In this document: piece after piece, positions 13,301 through 25,112 of the stretch
Position numbering within the stretch: the first letter of the stretch is position 1
How the letters are laid out: every line of letters begins with the position of its first letter
Assembly (NCBI GenBank): GCA_030323885.1
Contig: CM059194.1
Span: 868,001-932,000 of the forward strand
Source of the DNA: Branchipolynoe longqiensis
Taxonomy: Eukaryota > Annelida > Polychaeta > Phyllodocida > Polynoidae
Reading direction: 5' to 3'
DNA: 64,000 nucleotides
Program-made: the position numbers and the translations under genes
Notes under the pieces: generated by a model
The model's database searches: none
What the model saw: the letters and a program-made list of their open reading frames with translations, nothing else
What the model was told of the DNA's origin: nothing

Positions 13301-14925
13301 TTAGATGGAATTAAACCCAACTTGGCGCACTCTTAGATAATTAAACCAACTAATCAGATGGAATTACACCCAACTTGGCGCAATCTTAGATGGAATTAAA
13401 CCCAACTTGATGCAATCTTAGATGGAATTAAACCCAACTTGGTGCAATCTTAGATGGAATTAAACCCAACTTGATGCAATCTTAGATGGAATTAAACCCA
13501 ACTTGGAGCACTCTTAGATGGAATTACACCCAACTTGGCGCACTCTTAGATGGAATTAAACCCAACTTGATGCAATCTTAGATGGAATTAAACCCAACTT
13601 GGCGCAATCTTAGATGGAATTAAACCCAACTTGGCGCACTCTTAGATGGAATTAAACCCAACTTGATGCAATCTTAGATGGAATTACACCCAACTTGGCG
13701 CAATCTTAGATGGAATTAAACCCAACTTGATGCAATCTTAGATGGAATTAAACCCAACTTGGTGCAATCTTAGATGGAATTAAACCCAACTTGGCGCAAT
13801 CTTAGATGGAATTAAACCCAACTTGGCGCAATCTTAGATGGAATTACACCCAACTTGGCGCACTCTTAGATGGAATTACACCCAACCACCAAAAAACCAA
13901 CCGCATCTTAGATGGAATTAAACCCAACTTGATGCAATCTTAGATGGAATTAAACCCAACTTGGCGCAATCTTAGATGGAATTAAACCCAACTTGGAGCA
14001 ATCTTAGATGGAATTAAACCCAACTTGGCGCAATCTTAGATGGAATTAAACCCAACTTGGAGCAATCTTAGATGGAATTACACCCAACTTGGCGCACTCT
14101 TAGATGGAATTAAACCCAACTTGATGCAATCTTAGATGGAATTAAACCCAACTTGGCGCACTCTTAGATGGAATTAAACCCAACTTGATGCAATCTTAGA
14201 TGGAATTAAACCCAACTTGGCGCAATCTTAGATGGAATTAAACCCAACTTGGCGCAATCTTAGATGGAATTACACCCAACTTGGAGCAATCTTAGATGGA
14301 ATTAAACCCAACTTGATGCAATCTTAGATGGAATTAAACCCAACTTGGCGCAATCTTAGATGGAATTAAACCCAACTTGGCGCAATCTTAGATGGAATTA
14401 AACCCAACTTGGTGCAATCTTAGATGGAATTACACCCAACTTGGCATAATCTTAGATGGAATTAAACCCAACTTGGCGTAATCTTAGATGGAATTAAACC
14501 CAACTTGGAGCACTCTTAGATGGAATTAAACCCAACTTGGCGCAATCTTAGATGGAATTAAACCCAACTTGATGCAATCTTAGATGGAATTACACCCAAC
14601 TTGATGCAATCTTAGATCGAATTACACCCAAATTGGCGCAATCTTAGATGGAATTAAACCCAACTTGGCGCACTCTTAGATTGAATTACACCCAACTTGG
14701 CGCAATCTTAGATGGAATTAAACCCAACTTGATGCAATCTTAGATGGAATTACACCCAACTTGGAGCAATCTTAGATGGAATTAAACCCAACTTGGCGCA
14801 CTCTTAGATGGAATTACACCCAAATTGGCGCAATGTTAGATGGAATTAAACCCAACTTGATGCAATCTTAGATGGAATTACACCCAACTTGGAGCAATCT
14901 TAGATGGAATTAAACCCAAGTGCAT
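10347..14925. repeat. 32-bp minisatellite, about 140 copies
   Basis: The unit is AATCTTAGATGGAATTAAAC followed by CCAACTTGGCGC, with variants TTACACC for TTAAACC and GGAGC, GATGC or GGCGT before the next unit. Irregular A-rich inserts of the type CAACAAAAAACCCAAC occur near 10480-10515, 11885-11965 and 13880-13905, always between units. No coding function is supported. Confidence 0.97.
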
Positions 14926-15545
14926 TAATCAAAAGTACTATTTCCTTTATTGTACACTGAAAATGTAATCTCTATTGTAGTTAGTGCTGTAGAAACCAAC
15001 TCACATATATATGTATTTAATGCAGTACATCCAGACTGACCTATCGCGCATTTACACAATACCTTCCCAGAGAGTAGCGAGATGTGGGAGAATGCTTACA
15101 GAGAAAGAATGCATGAAGCAGATAGCTACACAGCTGAAAGTAACGAAACACGGGGAACCATGAGGCTATTACTGTCTAGCGGTGGCGAAAACAAGTCATT
15201 AGACTTAACTGTTGTGGGCAGCATAAATACACCATCACACAAAGATCGAAAAAACTTCTAAAGCAACGCTACTCAATCACAAGAGGCAGTCTTTCATGGC
15301 ACACTTCTCAGTTGTTACAAAACAAACATTAACTCCACCAATTCCAAGACACGGGATCCTTTCGAATACCCATCATAAAAAAATATTGCAAACCTTCTTT
15401 TATTTATTTCTCATTCGAAGCATTTGTTTTGTTCAGTGTTTCCAGAATATACTCATTTGTTCTACATTACAAACTACTCATACTCTCCATATTTTTGTTC
15501 TCTTCAAATATATAGATGACCAATACGACAGAAGTAATACATTTA
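14926..15545. other. no gene seen
   Basis: Unique sequence after the 32-bp array. A 102-codon plus-strand frame begins at 15296 and overlaps a MITE. It has no recognisable domain or splice borders. Confidence 0.45.
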
Positions 15546-15780
15546 GGGGTCCTCCAAAGTTTTCAACATTTTCACGGTCATACAAAGCGACCTACTTTTC
15601 CTGACCCCTGCCACCTTCCCTCCCGCCAAAGTGGTACCCATTATTTTAATTCAGAACATAATGTCTGCCGAAAAGAATCAACATTTTATTAAACAATAAA
15701 AGTTGTGCTTGACTGACGACCCCATCTACCCCAGCTGGCATACATTTTGTATGAACATGTTGAAAACTTTGGGTGACCCC
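15546..15780. mobile_element. MITE with inverted ends CCAAAGTTTTCAACAT
   Basis: The left end (AGGGGTC, then CCAAAGTTTTCAACATTTTC) is mirrored at the right end (GAACATGTTGAAAACTTTGG, then GACCCC). It is flanked by TTTA on the left and TTAA on the right. A diverged relative lies at 42136-42356. No transposase frame is present. Confidence 0.65.
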
Positions 15781-15834
15781 TTAATAGTCATTGTCCACTA
15801 ACAAAAGTAGCCCTCCCCCCCCCACACCACATTG

Positions 15835-16160
15835 CAGATATTCACTGTGTTCTTGCAATATGGCTGTGAAGTTATACATTAAATAGTCTTTGTCTACATA
15901 CAAAGAGCTACCCACCCGCTTGTTGCTGACATTCACTGTGTTCTTGCAATATGGCTGTGAAGTTACACATTAAATAGTCTTTGTCTACATACAAAGAGCT
16001 ACCCACCCGCTTGTTGCTGACATTCAATGTGTTCTTGCAATATGGCTGTCAAGTTACACATTAAATAGTCTTTGTCTACATACAAAGAGCTACCCACCCG
16101 CTTGTTGCTGACATTCACTGTGTTCTTGCAATATGATTGTCAAGTTACACATGACGTATT
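15835..16160. repeat. 91-bp tandem repeat, about 3.5 copies
   Basis: TTCACTGTGTTCTTGCAATA recurs near 15840, 15930, 16021 and 16111. Each is followed by TAGTCTTTGTCTACATACAA and GAGCTACCCACCCGCTTG. Confidence 0.9.
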
Positions 16161-16639
16161 TATCAATATGAGACATCGCAAACACACGCTTAACTTCTTA
16201 GGCGCAAACAAACAAAAACTAATTCTTTCGTCATTACCCGACTGATGCTAATAAAATAGAACCTGTTCGCAGTGCCCCTTGTATTCGGCCCACCCCTGCC
16301 ATGTGGGGTTAGGGTGGGGGCGCCTTTTCAATGTACAAACTGCCTTTGTCTCATCTCACTGTCCTGCCGCTATTCGGGCCCCTCTATACAATTCTATTAC
16401 TAGTGCTGGCCATACACATTAGATGGCGCCACCCTCGAGGGTCAGCTGCTTTATGTACCATACTCACGAAGTTTACTTATACTTCCTATACATGTAGCCA
16501 TTTCCTCATTACTGTGCCTGCCATCCTCCTTGTATTACCAAACCACCCACCAGGTGTCAAACCTGCCTGCCCGTGCTCACCTCCCTCATATACCAGGGGT
16601 GACGTTCTAATAAGGGGTGGGCCTGGCATCTGTTAAGAC
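16161..16639. other. no gene seen
   Basis: Unique sequence. The plus-strand frame at 16331-16636 lacks exon borders and similarity to any family I know. Confidence 0.4.
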
Positions 16640-16895
16640 TGATTCAGACTTATTTCAGTAAGCCCACCATCCATTGACAGCAAGACTTACTCAAACTTAT
16701 TTCAGTAAGCCCACCATCCATTAGCAGCATCAGTTGCACAACTTCCTATAAGTTTCCACTGGTTCTACCGATTGCTGCCATCCCTTTCCTACCAGTTCTA
16801 CCGATTCCTGCCATCCCTTTCCTACCAGTTCTACCGATTCCCGCCATCCCTTTCCTATCAGTTCTACCGATTGGCGCCCGCCATCCCTTTCCTGA
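16640..16895. repeat. two short tandem repeats
   Basis: CAGTAAGCCCACCATCCATT occurs twice, 48 bases apart (16656 and 16704). From about 16755 the unit CCAGTTCTACCGATTCCTGC plus CATCCCTTTCCTA repeats about four times with a period near 33. Confidence 0.8.
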
Positions 16896-17252
16896 ATACC
16901 AGGGAGATCACTGTATACTAATCACATCCCTGGAGAATTAGTTAGTTCTTGACGTACCCGATTGCTTACGAATGTTCTGCAATTAAGATAAATGATATTT
17001 CTATTTGGAATCTTACTTCAGCACTCAATCTTGCTGTTGCACCATACAGGCATGGGTGGAACATATGATACACTTGAGGAATACTCATTAAATAAAGCAC
17101 ACCTGGCCGGCCTGATCGCTTTTCGGTACATGACCTTAAACAAACAGTTTTGCGCACCACTTTGTCTTTGTGATGGTACATACTCTGGTAGTATATCAAA
17201 CAAAATTATGAAAACTCTTGAAGTAACCATTAGACCGAAAAGACAAATATTC
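16896..17252. other. no gene seen
   Basis: Overlapping frames of 77 to 106 codons occur on both strands, but none shows splice borders or a known domain. Confidence 0.4.
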
Positions 17253-17567
17253 ATGTTTCCGGTTGCAGGGGAACATTTTTTGGGTCGGTAGGTAGTTCTT
17301 TTGGGGTTTTTTTCCCCCAAATGTTTTTCAAACTGCACACTGCACTTTCAGTTCTCAAAACAGAAATGTACACTGCGGTCACCTAATATAGTACAAGCTG
17401 TAGATGAGTCGTGTGTAAACCACTCATACAACCACCTGCTGGGACATTTTCTCTCTTCTCTTTTTGAGTTCAACAGGACCACGTAAGAGCGCAATTTCTT
17501 TTTCCTCTCAGAGAGGGGACAAAATCTGGTCAAGGGGATAACCGAGTCGGTCGGCAACCGGAAACAT
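17253..17567. mobile_element. possible MITE with 14-bp inverted ends
   Basis: ATGTTTCCGGTTGC at 17253 is mirrored by GCAACCGGAAACAT ending at 17567. GGGTCGGTAGGTAG near the left end and CCGAGTCGGTCGG near the right end extend the partial symmetry. No clear target duplication is visible and there is no transposase. Confidence 0.45.
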
Positions 17568-18074
17568 CAATATATTATTTTAAGGCCTTACCAACTAGTT
17601 TGTGCTCAAGAAGAGTAAAGATGAAGGAAAGCCAGTCTACTTCACACTTCCATTCAGTCACATTGACATAATTCTGGCAACTTTCGTTCAATAGTTTCTA
17701 ATTAATTTGAGAACATCTGTCCATTTCCTTCGACCAGATGTGGAATTATGTGTTTTTTATCTGCGTAACAACATCACAGAATCTCAACAGCTGCACTAAG
17801 CCATACTCACTAGATCGGTGGACAGAAATGACACAATGTCACTGCGGGAATCAGGAATTCCCTGGCATGTTAACGAACTTTGATCTTCTTCAACTTCCCT
17901 TACGCCAATGCAAAGCTAACCAACACAATAAATGATGGACCAACATAATGCAGTTTCCTAAGCTGTGTAGTTACCTCATGTTAGATATTTCACACACCCA
18001 ACGATTTGCTTAAATATATGATGTATGAGGTCAGGAAATGAATGCTATTACAATCCTGCTCGAGCTCCCACATG
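17568..18074. other. no gene seen
   Basis: Unique sequence with only short, unsupported frames. Confidence 0.4.
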
Positions 18075-18210
18075 TGACCAGTGGCGCGCCACTGCTCAGT
18101 AACCGGTGGCGCGCCACTGCTCTGTAACTGGTGGCGTGCCACTGCTCTGTAACCGGTGGCGCGCCACTGCTCTGTTACCGGTGGCGCACCACTACTCTGT
18201 AACCGCAGCT
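18075..18210. repeat. 25-bp tandem repeat with a palindromic GC core, 5 copies
   Basis: GGTGGCGCGCCACTGCTCTG plus TAACC repeats five times. The first copy contains the perfect palindrome CAGTGGCGCGCCACTG. The unit is strongly CpG-rich inside AT-rich surroundings. Confidence 0.9.
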
Positions 18211-18350
18211 CACTTTCGACATTCGCTCGGGAGGATTTTTTTCTTTGCTTATATATTTTGTATTATAATTTTGTTTATAGTATTTATTTACTTCAACCGA
18301 GTCATTTTGCTGAGCAATTCTTGAATCTATATAACTAAGCATAAGGTATT

Positions 18351-18560
18351 CAGGGGCGTAGCTAGACCTTTAACGATGTGTGCTCCTAATTTAAGCAGGG
18401 GGTTTAGAGGGCCGCTTAAGCTTAAGCTGGCGGATTTTACACATTTTAGACTTGAGTTTTCGACACTCCGGACTATTACATGCCTCTTCTCTCTTTATTT
18501 TTTATTGACAAAACGATGTGGACGTTTTGGAGTACGCACGTACGCCTAGCTACGCCACTG
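18351..18560. mobile_element. hAT-like MITE, 210 bp
   Basis: The left end CAGGGGCGTAGCTAG is mirrored by CTAGCTACGCCACTG at the right end. GTATT flanks both sides as a short target duplication. Ends beginning CAG(T/G)GGCGTAGC are typical of non-autonomous hAT elements, which normally give 8-bp duplications, so the 5-bp match here is incomplete support. Confidence 0.65.
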
Positions 18561-20217
18561 GTATTTAACGAATCTAGTAATAGATCAATATTTCAAGTAG
18601 TCAATTTATTCAAATGATACGAATAATTCTTTTCGGTAGAGAATCTCCTTAGGAAATATTTTCTTTTGAATACAATCATTAACATATCTTGTTATTTTTA
18701 AACACACACAAATAATTTAAATAATAATTTTAAAAGGCCATTTTGCTAGTTCAGTAAATATACAAAATAAAGGAGTAACAATTTCAGGACAATAACAAAA
18801 AGACACTTTAACTTGTACGCCTGGAATGTTAAACTGGAAAGAACTAAGACAAACTGCTTTACGTTAATTATACACCAAAATACACAGCTCAAAGGATATG
18901 ACACTGTTGTATGCACTCTAACAGTGTAAAAATAACAGTCGAAATACAATATGTGGATACATTGTGTGTGATATTGTTTGAGAGCCGTTAATTCTCACCA
19001 GCCCAAAGGATATGACACTGTTGTATAGACTCTAACGGTGTAAAAATAACACGGGAATTGTGTAGTCAATAACGCCATTTTCAATGGCGCGATAAAAAAT
19101 AAAGTCTATCACAGGCTTGCACTCCCCAAGCCACTGTATGAGCCAACCCACCTCAACAACACAAGCACATTGACGGTAGTAGTAAAAATAACAATGATAC
19201 ACTAATTACATTATTCTTAGTGCATAGTGTCACAATCATCTGCACTGGTTCTAGAGAGCCCCATGTTCCCGCTGTTTAGTAGTTCAGTCAACAATTTTAT
19301 TTTAATATTTTCTTTTCTTCAAAGTGTTATTTCATCTTATTTAATGAGGAGGGGAGAGAATGTGAGGGATGGGGAGGAGAGGGGAGGGGAGGGGAGGGAT
19401 GCGGAGGGAAGGGTAGAAAAGGAAGGGAAGGAATGAGATGGGGAGGGGAGTCAGGGTAGGACAATAAGGACTGGCCGTTGCCTGGGGCACCTAGTTTACT
19501 TGGTTGCGCAAGTGAAGTTCTCGGTGACACACCCAAACGGACAAGTCATTATTTTTGTGACCTGCAGCAGCAGATTTCAGTTTCAATTGGCTGACTTGGG
19601 TTTGGGCAAGTAGTTTTGCCACTTGGGCAAGTAGAAAATTCAGTCACTTGCCCGATTGAGCAAGTGGGACAAAAAGTTACTGTCACTGTCGTACCCTGGG
19701 ACTGGGAGTGTAGGGGGGAGGAGAAAGGTGGTGGTGGGGGGGGGGGGAAGAAATGAGAGGGGTGAACGAGGAGGGGGGGGGGGGAGGGCGAGTAGTGACA
19801 TTTATACTAATTTAAGAGCCAAATAGGCCGTTTTATGATACTACGATACATCGTATATCTTCAAATAACACCAATAAATCTCAACAATATTCCAAGTTGA
19901 GCACAGCAGCCACATGGAAAATACAACCATTCCGACGTTGTGAGATTTGACTTAGATGTAAAGTTTCCACTTCAGGATTATCACAAATCTAACTGTAGAG
20001 GTGTGGGAGGGGGGGGGGCGTCAGGGAGGGGGCAATTTGGTGGTGGGATATCATTAAGAAATTTAAAGATGCATAGTCTGTTAACTGAGGAGACATTTGA
20101 AGCGTAAAGATGCCAAATAAACATTGACATGCTTGTCAAAACTCTGACCCCCACAGGAAACAAGGTGGATTGTGGGTGAATAAAAACACTGCTCCCCGAC
20201 CCGGCGCCCATCTTAGG
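18561..20217. other. no gene; a local duplication and G-rich tracts
   Basis: AAAGGATATGACACTGTTGT recurs at about 18892 and 19005 with the same continuation (ACTCTAAC, GTGTAAAAATAAC), a 110-bp local duplication. Purine-rich GGGGA tracts lie at 19348-19450 and G-runs at 19735-19790. No coding or RNA gene is supported. Confidence 0.55.
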
Positions 20218-20479
20218 CCGTGTATCCATAGACTGTTCCCTTGTGGCATGTTCGCTTGTTACCTTGTGCCGTGCCACACATACAATGAACCTGTGTTTTG
20301 CTTACCGGTCATCCCAATAGGTTGGACCAGGGGACCGTATGGCCTTGTGCATGGCACATATGACGTACTGACCAGGAACATAGAGAATGAATATGTTCAT
20401 TGTCTGTGTGGTGCGTTACAAGGTCACAAGCAAATACGGAACAATGGAACACACAAGGGAACAGTCTATGGATACACGG
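20218..20479. mobile_element. foldback element with 28-bp inverted ends
   Basis: CCGTGTATCCATAGACTGTT followed by CCCTTGTG at 20218 is exactly mirrored by CACAAGGG and AACAGTCTATGGATACACGG ending at 20479. Further inside, pairing continues imperfectly (GCTTGTTACCTTGTG with ACAAGGTCACAAGC). It looks like a non-autonomous DNA transposon or foldback element. The family is unknown. Confidence 0.6.
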
Positions 20480-21092
20480 AGTTACAAACATTTCTGGAAC
20501 AGGACTCAGGAAACATGGCTCAGAGCTTGGTCCCATTATAGAATGAGCGTGAACATTTTGTATACCGTAAATATCAATTCCACGTCCAGAAAGTACAAAA
20601 CCGTCACCACAAATCATTGAAGCATGTCTAGATGCGTTTACAGTACAACAAAACAACTGGTGAACAGCTGATTTGATGGTTTACCGTGTGTAGTCGTCCT
20701 ATCACCACATCTGCTGCTCAAACTGCAGTTTCGCTAATGTCTACCTGTGTTTGGTCAGTGCACTTGTGTCCTTTTCTCCTCATTTTGATTCTTTTCTTCT
20801 TTTTTTTGGCAATGATTATCACATAAGACTAGTAACCCGGTAATAGTAGCGTATATTATATGTATCACATGTGAAATATACCTCATTAAAACAAATAAAT
20901 AGGAAAAGAAAGAAAACACAGGATAATATCGCATGATAAATCGACAGCCTCTGAATGATGACTGCACACCGCACGCATATTATATACAGGACCCTGAAAT
21001 GTTGTGATATGGACAACAACATTAATATGAGCTCACCTACAAACACACCGCATTAATGCACTCAGGTTAAAGCCCCACAGACACCGACCAAA
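20480..21092. other. no gene; probably 3' of the ZDHHC1-like gene
   Basis: AT-rich sequence downstream of the presumed last exon of the minus-strand gene; part may be its 3' UTR. No polyadenylation site could be assigned with confidence. Confidence 0.4.
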
Positions 21093-21218
21093 TCACATCT
21101 GCGACACATGGCCACAGCATTTCTTGGGTCTTGAAGAGGAGATGATGTCATCGTCGTGTTCCTGGATATCATCATCATCATTGTCATCATCATCGTCATC
21201 ATCATCATCATCATCATC
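21093..21218 (-). pseudogene. duplicated C-terminal tail of the last ZDHHC1-like exon
   Basis: On the minus strand this reads a run of aspartates, then IQEHDDDIISSSRPKK, CCGHVSQM and a stop. The true exon end at 21250 reads VQEHDDDNDIMSSSRPKK, TCGHVSRI and a stop. An in-frame TAA just upstream of the aspartate run shows this copy is not a simple continuation of the exon. It is either 3' UTR remnant or an unused alternative end. The GAT/GAC repeat probably mediated the local duplication. Confidence 0.6.
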
Positions 21219-21249
21219 ATATTAAAACTCCATCGATCAACCAACCAAA

Positions 21250-21881
21250 TTAGATCCGCGACACATGACCACATGTTTTCTTAGGTCTCGAAGAGGACAT
21301 AATATCGTTGTCGTCATCGTGTTCCTGGACGTCATCATCGTCATCGTCGCCATCATCATCATCACCACCGTCGCTCAGCCGAGCCAGGTCGAGGGGCGGC
21401 ACGTCGATGTGCCGCTGACGCTTGTAGCCGCAAACCTTGGTGGTGATGGGGCGCGGCGCCAGCACCCCGTCCTCGCCCGTCCCCGCCCCGCTACCGGAAG
21501 TAGCCGCCTCCTGCCGCTTGCCACGCGCCCTGTGACCCGAGGCGCTGTGCTTGTCCTTATCCTTCACCCTGTCCCTGTCCTTGGTGCGCAGGTTTCCGTT
21601 GGAGTCCTTCCGGTGGCGCTGGCTGTCCGATAGGGGCGATAGCAGACTGAGCCGCCTGAATACGGGCGCGCCCACACCGCCGCCGAGGCTGCCCAGACAC
21701 GCCTGCACGACGGGCACCTCGTGCAGCGACTCGCCCCAGTCAGAGTCGCACTCGGCGGCGGGCGCGGCGGGCGGCGGCGGCAGGGACGGCAGGACGGGCG
21801 GCACCAGCGTGGCGGGAGGCGAGGGCACACCGCCCCGCGACCGCGTCGAGTAGGCGCGGGACGAGTAGGGCGTCGGTGTGC
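21250..21881 (-). CDS. ZDHHC1: ZDHHC1-like palmitoyltransferase, last coding exon
   Basis: On the minus strand CCACCTCCAG is followed by a 632-base open frame to a stop at 21250. It starts after one borrowed base, which matches the phase left by the exon at 35720-35975 and by both duplicated 396-nt exons. It encodes 209 codons of hydrophilic C-terminal tail: a proline- and alanine-rich start (TPTPYSSRAYSTRSRGG), a more ordered part (ESLHEVPVVQACLGSL, GAPVFRRLSLLSPLSDSQ), a basic stretch (RTKDRDRVKDKDKH), the segment HIDVPPLDLARLSDG, and an acidic aspartate run before the end. It is strikingly GC- and CpG-rich against AT-rich surroundings. There is no membrane segment. Membership in the ZDHHC1-like gene rests on strand, order and phase. 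Confidence 0.7.
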
Positions 21882-22203
21882 CTGGAGGTGGAGTGGAGGT
21901 GGAGAGGTGGGGGAGGTGGGGGAGGAAGAAAGCCGAGTAGGTTAGAACTAGAAGGCACTGTTCGGTGACAGAGTATTACAGTTTCAGAGTCCATACACCT
22001 GTGAACATAGGCAATTCAACGCTTTTAAAGGCTGTTTTTGAGAGCAATTCAAGACTTTTCATTTGGATTTAGTCCAAAATCGCCATTCTGAATGGCGATT
22101 TCGGACTAATTTAGATTAGTGGGACAGTTTAATGGAATTCAAGGCTTTTCGAGACTAATTACCCAAATTAGGTTAAATTCAAGGCCTTGAAATGGGGGAA
22201 ATG
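21882..22203. other. intron with a near-perfect hairpin at 22071-22107
   Basis: AGTCCAAAATCGCCATT and AATGGCGATTTCGGACT form a 17-bp stem with one mismatch and a 3-base loop. It may be a remnant of a mobile element. Nothing else is seen here. Confidence 0.55.
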
Positions 22204-22475
22204 AAGTTCAAGATGGTTTTCACTTGCTGCCATTATTGGTTTTAGATAAATAAATGGAGTTAATCATGATAGGCTACTTTACTTTACTTCTGAATGTAAC
22301 TTATTTTAACATTTTAATTAAATTTGAGGAGGTATTTGAAGTGAAAAATATGCTAAATTAAATTTGGCGCGCACAACCGAAATGCTTGACACCGTAGTCT
22401 TCATCCACACCAGCTTCTATTAAATTCACTTAGTATGAGCATTTTGACTTAGACTATGTTATTCTTACAGCAGAC
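22204..22475. mobile_element. decayed copy of the TTAA-type MITE
   Basis: Internal landmarks shared with better copies include TTTTAGATAAATAAAT, a TACTTTACTT segment, and TTCTATTAAATTCACTTAG near the right end. The terminal repeats are no longer recognisable. Confidence 0.4.
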
Positions 22476-23074
22476 TAAGCAGCCTATATTCTTTGAGGTG
22501 AATTATACACATAATAATAAATCGGGATAATTAGTTTTAAAGCAAATAGTAAATTAATCAAATGTATTACATCTAAAGACATCATTCACATTTTAAAGAA
22601 ATGCAAATTTACTCAAAACATTTAGCAATAACAGTGATGTAGAACACATAATAACCTAGAGAAAGTACCACATCTCGTATGTACAATTTATATACATTAT
22701 GGATAAATAATTATAATTTATTATTAATATATATGCAGAGTTTGATGGCTTACATAATTATTTAAAATCTGTCAAATGAAAAGGATGTCCATGCACATCA
22801 CAGACTAGAAGTATATTGTGAAGAATAGAGTATTAGTAAACTATACACACATGATTAAATCTATGTTATCTGTCCATGCAACCAGGTATAAGTGACACTA
22901 ACATTCAGTCCACTGTCAGTGCAAGTCAATGCAAGCAGTCAAGTCAGGGGTCATGTTAGACCAATGTAAGGTGAGCCCAAGGTGAAGCTGGGAGCAGGAG
23001 GCGATCAGGATCATACGTGACAGTATCTCGACTTTATTACACACCGAGACCAAACGGGAGCTTCCTGTATAATG
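22476..23074. other. AT-rich intron, no feature seen
   Basis: Very AT-rich sequence. The 63-codon frame on the minus strand at 22916-23107 has no supporting borders. Confidence 0.4.
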
Positions 23075-23310
23075 TTTGTTTGTTGATGTTTTACACCCTG
23101 GAAACATCTAAGGTCATATCAGGATAGGTACCGACTTGTGACAGTGCGCACTCATGGCGACTTTATAGTGCTGCCCCACTGGGAAATCAGCTCGCTGGCA
23201 CCATGCCCCGATATCCCACCGCGCCCGGTGTGAGTGAGTGAGTGAATGAGTGAGAGTGAGTGAGTGAGTGAGTGAGTGAGTGAGTGAGTGAGTGAGTGAG
23301 TGAGTGAGAG
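23075..23310 (-). mobile_element. internally deleted SINE followed by a GAGT microsatellite
   Basis: The SINE tail and body (AAGGTCATATCAGGATAGG, TATAGTGCTGCCCCACTGGG) jump directly from CGATATCCCAC to CGCGCCCGGTG, the far end of the tRNA-related head, so the middle is deleted. A (GAGT)n microsatellite follows at 23230-23310. Confidence 0.75.
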
Positions 23311-24234
23311 TGATGGCGAAACAGAGCTCTTCAGGTGACAGGAATATGTGGTGTATAATGCGGGTATTATGCGGGTATTATATGCACAGAGCTACTGCTA
23401 TGGTTGTGGTGCATGCGGTTCCAGATGGTCTTGGTGCTGCTGGAGCTGCCTGGTGGGCAATTGGGGTGCAATAAGGTAGACAGTTTGTTCTAGTCAGCTG
23501 CTGTCCGACTGACCACCACCAGCTGGCCACTTAGCCTGGACATTTTAATTTAAAATAAAGATGTGAGGTTTAGGAGCCATCCAGAGTGGAAACTCTCTCT
23601 CCAAACTGTACTTTATACATTGTGTTGTGTCTTTGTGAGTAGTGTAAATACTACGTAGCAATTTGATGTCTCTTTCACTTTCAGTCACTCAGTCACTTTT
23701 TCAGTCACATTCATTCATTCTCTCTTTCACACTCACACTCACTTTTTCACACTCACACTCACTCTTTCACACTCACACTTTCACACTCACACTCACTCTT
23801 TCACACACACACAGTTTGCAGAATTAGTGGAAATATTGTAATTTCTCATTTTAGTTTCCTACTTCCAAAACCATATGTTGGGAACTACTCCTTAGACTAA
23901 ATTCAAACCATGCTGCAAGGTAGGTTAGTACAGGTGCTAAATAAGGGGGGCGGGGAAGGGAAGGTCTGATCACGCTGGTGCATTTAGCCAATCAAATCTC
24001 ATGTCAGGTCATTAATGTCTATACACAGTGTCTCACATAGTTGACGCAAGGAACCTTCCAAACAGGAACAGAATGGTTTCACCCTGAAAGGAACTAGTCG
24101 AGAAAAAAGGAAACACCAAGTTAATTAAATAAGTAAAAAATAAAAAAAATAGCAAAGAAACAAGACAGCTAAACTTCGCCCCCCCACCACACCTCCTCTC
24201 CCTCCCCACACATAGTAAAAAATCGCTTACTGTT

Positions 24235-24505
24235 TAGAGTTGCATAGTTCGATGGTTTTGAGTTTCCGCCATATTTCTTTCAGATAAATATATTAGGTTA
24301 ATCGCTAGAATCTACCTTATTTTAATTTGAAGTTACTTTCATTATAACTGGTTACCTTTTGAGATATTTGTCGTGAATTTTTACCAAATTAATTTTGGCC
24401 TGCATGTCAAAATGGTAGACATCATAGGCTTCAGCAGTAACATGTTCTATTAAATTGATTTAGTACGCCCTTCTACGCAGCACATGTTCGATGTCTAAGA
24501 TGGAC
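24235..24505. mobile_element. TTAA-type MITE, decayed, present in both duplicate blocks
   Basis: The left end AGAGTTGCATAGTTCGATGG resembles the intact ends AGTTGCATAGTCCGATG. The body contains CAGATAAATATATTAGG and GGCTTCAGCAGTAACA. The matching copy in the other block is at 29967-30218, so this insertion predates the duplication. Confidence 0.6.
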
Positions 24506-24514
24506 TTTAGGATT

Positions 24515-24850
24515 GTTTGTTTGTTTGAGTTTTAGATCCTGGCAACATCTAAGGTCATATCAGGATGGGAACCGACATGTGACTGTTGGTGGCTTTATAG
24601 TGCTGCTCCACTGGGAGAGCAGGCGACCACCACCACCACCATGACCCAATATCCCACTCAGTCACATAATCCTGATACTGAGCTCACCAGTCCTCACCCT
24701 ATCCTAGGAATGCTGAGAGCGAGTCTAGGTAGTGACGAGTATAAAAGTCATTGGATTGACTCGGCTGGGATTTGAACTTCAGACCTTCCACACAGGAATC
24801 ATACGTCCTACCAATTTGAACTAGCCAAGTGTTTTGGTTAAGACAATTTG
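24515..24850 (-). mobile_element. tRNA-headed SINE
   Basis: TTGTTTGAGTTTTAGATCCT, AAGGTCATATCAGGATGGG and a degraded B-box region (GGGATTTGAACTTC) occur in the usual order. The middle contains a small CACCAC expansion. Confidence 0.8.
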
Positions 24851-25112
24851 ATGCTTTCACCAGACTACGCAGGTTTAACCAATACACCTCTTCTGAGGAA
24901 AGACTGGAGATGCGACCTGGTGTGCATACACACCCGGTTGTAGGATGCTAGTTCCGCCCAGTACTATCATTAAAACATGCCGCCATACTTTGAACTCACT
25001 CTGAAGTAATAACTGTATCGTTACTGAGGGCCAACTTTAGTAGAGTTCTGGCCCTAGAGTTGTTGCTGGGTGTGGGTTATAGAGATATCGTGCTAGCAAA
25101 TATTCTACATAA

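Noticed and set aside
3611..14925. CRISPR-like regular repeats
   Set aside because: Units are contiguous 44- and 32-bp tandem repeats without unique spacers, in an animal-type sequence with introns and SINEs.
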